A stretch of DNA of 64,000 nucleotides from assembly GCF_026262505.1 (NCBI RefSeq), contig NC_067208.1, positions 12,347,962 to 12,411,961 on the forward strand, given 5' to 3'. Below the pieces are notes generated by a model that did not search any database, was not told where the DNA came from, and saw only the letters and a program-made list of their open reading frames with translations. Below are positions 56,524-64,000 of the stretch, piece by piece. This DNA comes from Trichomonas vaginalis G3. Lineage: Eukaryota; Parabasalia; Trichomonadida; Trichomonadidae. Position 1 is the first letter of the stretch, and each line of letters begins with the position of its first letter. Made by a program: the position numbers and the translations under genes.

Positions 56524-57315
56524 ATGTCCATTGGAGAGCTATTTGGACTTTTACCACTTCTACTTTTTGTCTATCGTATAGTTAGACAGTTAATTAACAG
56601 TTTCCCACCTGGTCAAAAGGGTTTCTACAATAGTTTTCTCAATACAAATAATGAAGAATACCTTAATTCATTCGTTTCACAACAACCAATGATGTCTTGT
56701 TTTAAAATAGAAACTAGGCAACGAAATATATTTGATTATAGTGAAAAAATAAAAGAAAGGTATAATTTTACATATGGATCATGGGAATTAGAACCTCCAC
56801 AATTTGCAAATATTGAAAATGAAGTAGTTATTTATCTGTTGAAAGAAAAATACATACTAAATTATGAAGCAAATGAAAAATTCAAAGAATTTTCTCAAAA
56901 TTTAAGAGAGCAAGTGCTTTATAGAACTGAACTGATTGACTACGATCGCGCTGATACACGCTTGGTTTTATTTAACAAAAGAAATTCGAAATTATTCAAT
57001 TTTTTGACAGGTTAATTTGGACAAAATTTATATAAGTTCTTTAGAATACTTGCATTGCATAGTTTTTATGAAAAACTATTCTGTAAACTAACTGACAAAT
57101 ATATTGAAATTTCAGTTGTTAAAAATATCTCATTAGATAAAGATGAATATCAATACAAATACAACCGATTTGAACCTGGTTCAGAGGAACTTAAACGTCG
57201 ATCGAGAGATGATGGTGAAATGAATGCTTTTGATAAAAATATCATTAGAATAACTCTTATATTATTAGCAATACCTTATGTTCTAGCAATATGCCTTCAA
57301 CTCTTAATTGATTAA
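56524..57315 (+). pseudogene. Unknown two-span membrane protein with an in-frame stop
   Basis: The frame opens at ATG 56,524 with a hydrophobic N-terminal segment (LFGLLPLLLFVYRIV) and runs 163 codons to TAA at 57,013-57,015. The same frame then stays open for about 100 codons to 57,315 and ends in a second membrane span (IIRITLILLAIPYVLAICLQLL). The reading after the stop keeps coding-like composition, so I read this as one host gene of about 264 codons interrupted by a single stop. The alternative is a functional 163-residue protein followed by decaying sequence, or a sequencing error. The 3' part has no ATG near its start. No family recognised. Confidence 0.45.
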
Positions 57316-57718
57316 AGAATTTCTTGATAAATTATTTGATTAATATGATTTATGAGAATGCTTGCAAATACATATGAGCAAGCACTAAATAATCTTCCTT
57401 TTATAATTATAAGGCTCCAGTGCAACCCTCTCAATTTTTAAAATTGAATATATCCGTCAATTAGAGTTTTCATGACTTATAATTAACGAGAAAATAAAAA
57501 TAACAAAAACATAAAAAAAGTTGAAATTTCAAATTTCTCTAGGAAGACGTATTACGTGTTTAATGATTGCATCTCTAATGAACCATATTATTGATATTAT
57601 TTGTAATGAAACAATTATAATTGTTATAGTGACAAATTGGACTGAAAGTAATATTGTTTATTTATATTGTTATCGAAGATAAGAAAAAAAATTATCAAAA
57701 ATAATAATAAAAAATAAT
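57316..57718. other. Intergenic between convergent genes
   Basis: 403 bp, AT-rich. No frame or repeat seen. Confidence 0.5.
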
Positions 57719-60700
57719 TTAATTAAAAACAGTAATAAAGTAATCAAGAGCTGATATCAATACAGAAGAATCTTCTGATTTCCCTTTCACTGCATTCAAT
57801 GCCTTCTGTGCAATCTCCTTAGAAACATTAGATATCTTTGGATTTTCAACACCTAAACTCTTGTAACATTCTGCAATGAATGATTTTGATGCTGAGATTT
57901 GACGAGTTTTGAGAGACAAATTATCAATTTCGTTGTAAGAAATGTCTTCTATAACAGGAACAACTAATTTCAAGCATGTTGATATCCAGTTTGTAATATC
58001 TCCATTTCTTCCTGAAGAAACAGCGCATTTCAAAGCGCTTCTTCCAATTGAACCTTCGAATCCCAACAAATCATTTGTATTCATCAAAAATGTGTTGAAG
58101 AAATCAGTCGCTGGACCATAAAGATCTTTAACATCTTTAGGATATCGAGTGAGTAAATCATAAACAAGTTTTCCGTAAAATGAAACAATGTTTGTCGTCA
58201 AATTATTTGTGTTCATTTCTTTCATGTCTTTTGCAATCATTATGCAACTTTCTTTTGGACTACTTTCAACGGCAACTAGCAAAAATAGATTCGTCCTGAA
58301 TTCAGTAAAAACTTGTAATACATCCCTTGGAAGCCTGTTGTAACTTTGTGAATCAAAAAGTGACAAGGCGGGTTTATACAATTTTTTGTTTGTCAAAAAT
58401 ATTGAAACAAACAAATCCAAAACTGTTTCAGCCAATTTTGCCGTTGCTGTCGATCCTTGGATTTCATTTGACATGATGAAGAATGTATCTTTCTGGGAGA
58501 TGTAGAAATTACTCAATTTCTCTTCTGGATCATTAAAAACGGACTTAGAAGGTCTAAATGAACTGAAAGCTCTGTTGAACGCTGTTAAAATGTCGACGTA
58601 AAAATAGAAATCTTGATTTGCTTTATGCGATTTCTTCATGTCACTGACGTTATAAGATAAATCAGTGAAAACAAGCTCATGGAGTTTTTCTTTGTAGAAA
58701 TATTCAACTGGAATTGTTCCCTTCAAAAACAGCAATTTTGCGATTTGAATGAATTTTGTTGATTTCGCTTTAAAATGATATTTAAATATTGTTCCATTAA
58801 ATATCATTTTAGAAAGAGGTTCAATTGTTTTCTCTTCTTTAAGGAGTTCTTCAACTAAACTAGTAACATTCTGTGAGTTTCCGTATTTACCAGATAAACA
58901 ATATTCCAATGATTCGCTGAACATCTTCGACTTCAAAATGACATTGTAGTTTTCAGCGGAGAAAGGAATGATTGTTGGGAATAACTCGCGTGTTAGAATG
59001 GACACGTAATCAATTGAAGGTTCAGGTAGTTTGTCGAGAAGAGAGATGAGTTTTTCGAAGAATTTCGGTGTGAAAAACTCTTTGTTTTCTTTCGAAATTA
59101 TCGAAATAAATCTGACAATGTCCATTGCGTTCGATCTCAAATCTAATTTCATCAGAACTTTGATTGAATTAAGGAATGAATCTCGCTTTTCATTGACCTT
59201 CTTCTGAAGATTTCCGGAATAAACAACCCATCCAAATAAGTCATAGAACTCTGTGGATTGACATGTGAACACTCTATCGTGTGTCATATTTTTGGCAGTT
59301 TGTTTGTAAAACGGTTCCATTTTTGGTGTCAAATCTGACAAACTGTCAAATAATTGTTCCAAATAAGATTTCTCTTCATCATTTGGATTGGATGTAGTGT
59401 TATCTGGTGGGTAATACACGTAAGCGTTCTGATCTTTCTGTTGCCAAATAGGAACAGACGTGAAAAGGTTTTTAACCAAAACAACAATGTTTTGTCTCAA
59501 TCTCGTGTCCATGCTCTTTAAATTCTCATCCAACCATTTGGCTCTGACTCTCATGAGACTCTTTAGAGCACAGCCTCTGTTCTGGTTCAATCTCATGTTG
59601 ATGATTCGATAAATTTGTGTCAATGTCAAACTGTCAAAATTTTTATCGTCGAGCAATTTGAAGAAGAAATCAACTCTTTCATTTGTTAAAGAATCCTCGA
59701 AACTCAAAGCGTTTGCGATGTGCGAAGCCAAGGAAATGGTTTGTATCTTGTCCTTTGATTTGTTTATGATTTCGAAATAGTTTTGCGTCTGTTCTTTATT
59801 GTCTTTCATGAATAAACAAACTAAATTTGCGAAATCAAAAACGGAATTTTGACAAGAAAACCAAGTATTCATAAATCTCTCGTTTTTGAGGATTTTCTCT
59901 TCGTATTTTTCTAGTTTCTTTCCTTTCGTGATCGAGATCTTTAATATCTTGAATAAACAACTCAAATTGATCTCATTCAAGACAGATTCCATATCTTTCG
60001 GCTGGAATTTTTCATGGAACGTTACGTCAAGTAATTTATATGTTTTTTCGATGATTTCGTCGTAATCATCTATTTCCATATTGACGTAAGTTAACAAAGG
60101 CAAAAAGAACTGATCGAAATTTTTCCAATATTCGAAAACTGTTTCGAATCTTCTTAGAATTTCGTCAACAACAGGTTTCGCTTCTTTCTTTAATGTGTTT
60201 ATAACAGAAGAAGCAACATTTGCCGATGTATATCTTGTATTTACGTTTTGAGAAACCAAAGACATGAAAAGATGGATTTCTATCACTCTTTTCATGGCGT
60301 ATTTCGCAAATTCAGGAGAATTATTGATTCTTTGGCACAGGAAATTCGACATTCCTTGTAAATACCTTTCACCTGACCATGAACTTGAACATTTGTCAAG
60401 TAAATTGTAAAGTAAAATGTCAGAATTAAGAGTATTAAACTGAACCAAATCATTTGTGAATTTCATGAAAGAATCAGTGAAAATGATGTTTCTTAAAACA
60501 GTGCTCATATTCTGTTGGATGAAGTTATCAACCATGACTGCTGGCATCAAACAAATTGGTTCTGTTTCGTCTTCTGTTTCTGTGGAATCACTTAATTTGT
60601 AAACCAACATATAAGCGGAATCACATCTTTCATTTTTAGAAACAGAACTTGTTCCGCCGTAAGAATTTTCAAGAGCAAATTGTTGTGTAATATCATGGAT

Positions 60701-63700
60701 TGTTGAATCATTGCATTCTATCCAATCTTCATCGGATTCACTATCATCACTATCACTCAAATCATCATCTACTGAATCTTTTTGATCTACTGAATCTTTT
60801 TGATCTTCAGAAATCAAATTGTTTTTCTTGCAAAATGAGTAATAATGACCACCATTTGCACTTCCTGAATGAATGATGATTCCTTGGAGATTATAGTATA
60901 AATGGGTATCAAGAGATTCCTTTGATTCAGTTAATAAAGGAGAAATATCCATTTTTAGTGGGAATTTGTATTTAGAGTTAATTTTCTTCTTCGTTAATGT
61001 CTGGAAATCGAATTCGAATCTTTTCAACTGGATGATCAAATATTTCGGTGATTTGCAGATGGAATGATATCTTTCTGCATCAATAACGCCGATGTCATCT
61101 GTTCTATATCCATTATCACCACTAAATACATCAGGAATCATGAAAGTCTTTAAGGAGTCTTCAACATCTTTTTGTTCTAAAATGTCAAATGTCAAAGTTG
61201 TGAATTTCTCAATTGTTGAGCCATGCCAAGGTTTGTTTGCCATTGTGGAAATAGTGTCGTGTTGTATGTGTCCTGTTACGTATTTCGTGACAGGCTTTTC
61301 TTCAAGACTTTCATCAATTTTATCCAATAAGCATGCGATAAATTCTTGTGCATCCATTTGTTCCATTGGATTAATTGGTTTCTTCAAAATCTTGAAGTTT
61401 TTGACGAAACTGGACGCGTCAATTGCTTCTTGTGGGAAATAGAGAAGCTTTGCAAACAAAAGCTGGAGTTGGCAGAGCCAGTCTGTATCAATTTCGTCCT
61501 TTGGAAGATATTTCATCACTTCATTTCTCACTTCACTTATTCTGAAAATTTGTTGCAAACTTGAGTTCAAATAACAAGTGCATCCCATGTTATTTAAACC
61601 ACGAACATTGACATTCTCGCACAATCTGTTGAGGTACCTTTGCTTCTCTTTACTTATGTCGTAACTGACAATCATTTTATTGACTTTTTCAAGTGTAGAA
61701 GTCAAATATTTTTTGTCTTTCTTTATCAAAACAACAATTAAGTCAAAAAGAGAAGGTGGTGATGGAACGTATCTGAAAGGATTCAAACATACTCTGTCCA
61801 AAGAAAAGTTAATAAGGTCTTTTGCAAGTGGCACTTTTTCTTTATCGTCAAACCGTTTTGACAATCTAAATAAACAGTTATAAATACCGTAAATGAAAGA
61901 GATATCTGCTACAACAGAAATTGTGTCTTCCAAACCTTTGAGTAACTCAGAATTTGTGAATTTTCTTCTGTGCAAATTCCTTAATTTAAGAATATTTTCA
62001 TCATTTCCGGTGTATTCTTTGCCAGGATCTTCAAAATCTTCTTGTTTAAGGTTTGTGAAGTCATATTTCTTATTACTTTTTGTGAATAAGCCGTTGAACA
62101 GTGTTTCAACTAATATCTTCCAAATACCATCAATGTTGGAGGTTGTTCTTGTCACTTTTTCAAGTACGTTATAATAATAAGTACAATTTCCATGTTTTGA
62201 CAAATTTATTTCATTAATAACGATTGGTTCAATTTTTTCTGCCGGAATATCCAACATGATATTTGCCATTCCCTTTGAAATGTTTTCTTCTTTGGATAAC
62301 ATCATTGTTCTGAAGAAATTTGAGAATTTTTCGTTCTTCAAAAAGTTGTCACTTTCTCCTTGAACAATATCTCTCAAAACAGCAAGCATTGATGGAATGA
62401 TCTTGAAGGATTTGTGGTCATTCAATTCCAAAATCCATTGACAAATGTTATTTGTCAAATTCTCAATTCCGACGGTTTTGTAAACTTCTTTTTTGAGATT
62501 TTCTGTTTCTTCGACTGTTGCACATCTCAAAATCAAAGAAGTAACAATGGACAAAAACAGCATCAAGTACTTTTCATCACTGAAGAACTGATGGCCGCCG
62601 TTTTGCATAATCTCCATTAATTTCTTGTAACCGCCAGTATTGAAAATTTTGACAATAAACGACTTTGAATTTTCTGCCAAAATATTTCCAAAAGTATTAA
62701 GACGATAGAATAATCTAAACGGTTTTTCCATAGAGAAAACTACTGACCAATCTATTTTTTCTTCTTTCCAAATACTTAATTCCATTGAATGTGTCTCCAT
62801 CAAGTTCAAAAGTGACAAAGCAGAAGCGGCCAATTCTTTATCATCGGAATCGAGAATTTCGAAGAGTTTCTTGGCATTGTCAGGTGTCTTCAAGATCTGG
62901 CTTGGTAACTCTTCTTTCTTGAATTTGGTGCTATCGTCTTTTTTGGCGGTTCGACGTGTAAATTGGTTATATAAGTTTCTTTTGATTCCCAAACTTTCTC
63001 TGTCGATTCCATCTTCAATTTTACGTATTAAATGTGTCAAAGCAAGCATAGTGCTCTTTCCAAATCCTTTGGAAACACATTTATTAACAAACGTGACAAC
63101 GCTGTCACTTTTTGTGCATCTAATTACCAAATCAACCATGTAATCAGAAACAGAGTGATGTTTCGCTCTGAAGAAGATCTCCCACATCGCATCCATTCCT
63201 ATTAAATCTAATGAACTCAAATCATTAGATTCAATGCCATTGGCAGTTTCAAATATAAAAGTGACGATTTGAAAAGCTTTGTTTTCAATTTCAGGAAGTT
63301 TTGACATCCAATTCAAAATATCTCCAACGTTGTTTTTAGGAATGATTTTTCCTTTCTGCTGGGGAACGATCGATTTAAAGAAAGCAATGAATGCATCTAA
63401 GTTCTGCTCGTAAATGAACTTAAGCTGCCTTTTGATCATCTCCAGTTCTTTCTCTGTAAATGGATCATTCAATGATTTACAAAAAGTGACAACACAAGAA
63501 ACGAAAGGACTAATTATTCCTTGTTCTAAATTGGTCTTTTCGAGTACGAGATCGAGATCTTTCTGGACATTATCGGATACTTTTGATGTCCAGATTTTTG
63601 TCAACATTTTTAATGCAAAAGTGACATCTTTGTTTTCTGAAATCAAACTGAAGCAAAGATCGACCATTTTCTTCACGGAATTGTTTGATCCTTGGACGTA

Positions 63701-64000
63701 ACTTGTCAAACAATTGACGTATGTGAGTCTGTCGTTGCTGGAAGCGTTCCAAAGCGAATCTACCATTTTGGATCTCGTATTGTCATCTGCTTTCGAAGCA
63801 ATCTTCTCAAGGAAGGCAAGACATGCTTCTGGATATGATTTAGAGGATAAAACAATGTCCCAGAAGTCGTTGGCTTTGCCACGAGGAAGATTATTAAAGA
63901 TTTGAGGCCAAACAGCAAAGAACTTAGAGATAACACTTTGTAATGAGTCAATGGAGATCTGCCAGAAGTCGGAAAGTACTTTAACATCGTATGCGCCGGC
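57719..64000 (-). CDS. Giant ubiquitin carboxyl-terminal hydrolase (USP9X/USP34/USP24 type), 5' end outside window
   Basis: The frame is open from the stop at 57,719 through the right edge of the window. The first Met inside is at 63,766, but 78 more codons continue upstream without a stop (reading FWQISIDSLQSVISKFFAVW...), so the true start lies beyond 64,000. Numbered from that Met, about 700 residues of helical (armadillo-like) sequence precede the USP domain. Cys box GLNNMGCTCYLN, nucleophile near 730; His box GSANGGHYYSF, His near 974; closing SAYMLVYKL near 1050. An acidic insert (DDDLSDSDDSESDEDW) with a QKDSVD duplication lies between the His box and the end of the domain. About 950 helical residues follow. 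This plan, a USP core in the middle of a very long solenoid, is that of USP9X, USP24 and USP34. Function: removal of ubiquitin from substrates. Confidence 0.9.
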   Translation of the reverse strand, partial: AGAYDVKVLSDFWQISIDSLQSVISKFFAVWPQIFNNLPRGKANDFWDIVLSSKSYPEACLAFLEKIASKADDNTRSKMVDSLWNASSNDRLTYVNCLTSYVQGSNNSVKKMVDLCFSLISENKDVTFALKMLTKIWTSKVSDNVQKDLDLVLEKTNLEQGIISPFVSCVVTFCKSLNDPFTEKELEMIKRQLKFIYEQNLDAFIAFFKSIVPQQKGKIIPKNNVGDILNWMSKLPEIENKAFQIVTFIFETANGIESNDLSSLDLIGMDAMWEIFFRAKHHSVSDYMVDLVIRCTKSDSVVTFVNKCVSKGFGKSTMLALTHLIRKIEDGIDRESLGIKRNLYNQFTRRTAKKDDSTKFKKEELPSQILKTPDNAKKLFEILDSDDKELAASALSLLNLMETHSMELSIWKEEKIDWSVVFSMEKPFRLFYRLNTFGNILAENSKSFIVKIFNTGGYKKLMEIMQNGGHQFFSDEKYLMLFLSIVTSLILRCATVEETENLKKEVYKTVGIENLTNNICQWILELNDHKSFKIIPSMLAVLRDIVQGESDNFLKNEKFSNFFRTMMLSKEENISKGMANIMLDIPAEKIEPIVINEINLSKHGNCTYYYNVLEKVTRTTSNIDGIWKILVETLFNGLFTKSNKKYDFTNLKQEDFEDPGKEYTGNDENILKLRNLHRRKFTNSELLKGLEDTISVVADISFIYGIYNCLFRLSKRFDDKEKVPLAKDLINFSLDRVCLNPFRYVPSPPSLFDLIVVLIKKDKKYLTSTLEKVNKMIVSYDISKEKQRYLNRLCENVNVRGLNNMGCTCYLNSSLQQIFRISEVRNEVMKYLPKDEIDTDWLCQLQLLFAKLLYFPQEAIDASSFVKNFKILKKPINPMEQMDAQEFIACLLDKIDESLEEKPVTKYVTGHIQHDTISTMANKPWHGSTIEKFTTLTFDILEQKDVEDSLKTFMIPDVFSGDNGYRTDDIGVIDAERYHSICKSPKYLIIQLKRFEFDFQTLTKKKINSKYKFPLKMDISPLLTESKESLDTHLYYNLQGIIIHSGSANGGHYYSFCKKNNLISEDQKDSVDQKDSVDDDLSDSDDSESDEDWIECNDSTIHDITQQFALENSYGGTSSVSKNERCDSAYMLVYKLSDSTETEDETEPICLMPAVMVDNFIQQNMSTVLRNIIFTDSFMKFTNDLVQFNTLNSDILLYNLLDKCSSSWSGERYLQGMSNFLCQRINNSPEFAKYAMKRVIEIHLFMSLVSQNVNTRYTSANVASSVINTLKKEAKPVVDEILRRFETVFEYWKNFDQFFLPLLTYVNMEIDDYDEIIEKTYKLLDVTFHEKFQPKDMESVLNEINLSCLFKILKISITKGKKLEKYEEKILKNERFMNTWFSCQNSVFDFANLVCLFMKDNKEQTQNYFEIINKSKDKIQTISLASHIANALSFEDSLTNERVDFFFKLLDDKNFDSLTLTQIYRIINMRLNQNRGCALKSLMRVRAKWLDENLKSMDTRLRQNIVVLVKNLFTSVPIWQQKDQNAYVYYPPDNTTSNPNDEEKSYLEQLFDSLSDLTPKMEPFYKQTAKNMTHDRVFTCQSTEFYDLFGWVVYSGNLQKKVNEKRDSFLNSIKVLMKLDLRSNAMDIVRFISIISKENKEFFTPKFFEKLISLLDKLPEPSIDYVSILTRELFPTIIPFSAENYNVILKSKMFSESLEYCLSGKYGNSQNVTSLVEELLKEEKTIEPLSKMIFNGTIFKYHFKAKSTKFIQIAKLLFLKGTIPVEYFYKEKLHELVFTDLSYNVSDMKKSHKANQDFYFYVDILTAFNRAFSSFRPSKSVFNDPEEKLSNFYISQKDTFFIMSNEIQGSTATAKLAETVLDLFVSIFLTNKKLYKPALSLFDSQSYNRLPRDVLQVFTEFRTNLFLLVAVESSPKESCIMIAKDMKEMNTNNLTTNIVSFYGKLVYDLLTRYPKDVKDLYGPATDFFNTFLMNTNDLLGFEGSIGRSALKCAVSSGRNGDITNWISTCLKLVVPVIEDISYNEIDNLSLKTRQISASKSFIAECYKSLGVENPKISNVSKEIAQKALNAVKGKSEDSSVLISALDYFITVFN

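Noticed and set aside
57719-63766. Treating Met at 63,766 as the start of the ubiquitin protease
   Set aside because: The same frame is open for 78 more codons to the window edge with solenoid-like sequence, so the start is outside the window.

Overview
The window reads as chromosomal DNA of a trichomonad, most likely Trichomonas vaginalis or a close relative. The grounds are AT-rich, intron-less, tightly packed eukaryotic genes in the standard code, a DUF3447-plus-ankyrin protein, a subtilisin gene, Maverick/Polinton elements, and short transposon remnants, some with 10-bp target duplications of the kind MULEs make. No rRNA gene, CRISPR array or bacterial operon is visible.

Layout. 1-8.4 kb: a membrane-anchored S1/P1-nuclease-like gene, a subtilisin pseudogene, a 767-bp TTAA-flanked MITE sitting exactly between two divergent gene starts, a membrane-protein ORF, and the front part of a P-element/THAP9-like transposase. 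About 8.32-13.57 kb: a truncated Maverick fossil (here element A: fibre gene, integrase, small structural genes, start of a polB gene). 13,575-36,189: a second Maverick fossil (element B, about 22.6 kb) with both ~730-bp terminal inverted repeats, each holding a copy of the same 144-codon gene. It carries capsid, protein-primed DNA polymerase B, KilA-N, integrase, fibre and packaging ATPase parts; several are broken. 36.5-64 kb: host genes: ankyrin-repeat protein, importin-beta-type transport receptor, SCAMP, CAP-domain surface protein, an AHI1/Jouberin-like C2-WD40 protein, an Smr-domain protein, several unknown or membrane proteins, and a giant ubiquitin protease that runs off the right edge. 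Two MULE-like non-autonomous elements with 10-bp target duplications lie at 45.5-46.7 kb and 55.6-56.4 kb.

The most unexpected structure is in small repeats. (1) Element B holds six GC-rich double hairpins of 24-30 nt in otherwise AT-rich DNA, four of them inside reading frames, reminiscent of palindromic elements that insert into genes. (2) Six copies of a second hairpin repeat (core GGTGAGATTTCACC) mark its intergenic gaps. (3) Four pairs of divergent Maverick genes have start codons only 16-18 bp apart over a shared motif. (4) A perfectly paired, 62-nt three-way-junction palindrome lies in one MULE-like element. (5) The other MULE-like element has tandem 71-bp units whose 25-nt hairpin core is exactly inverted in one unit. 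(6) A tRNA-like sequence with intact Pol III A and B boxes lies inside element B. Both Mavericks carry bacteriophage-style fibre genes with H-x-H repeats. The flanks of element B do not match each other (Maverick polB on the left, ordinary DNA on the right), which suggests the present arrangement arose by recombination between elements.
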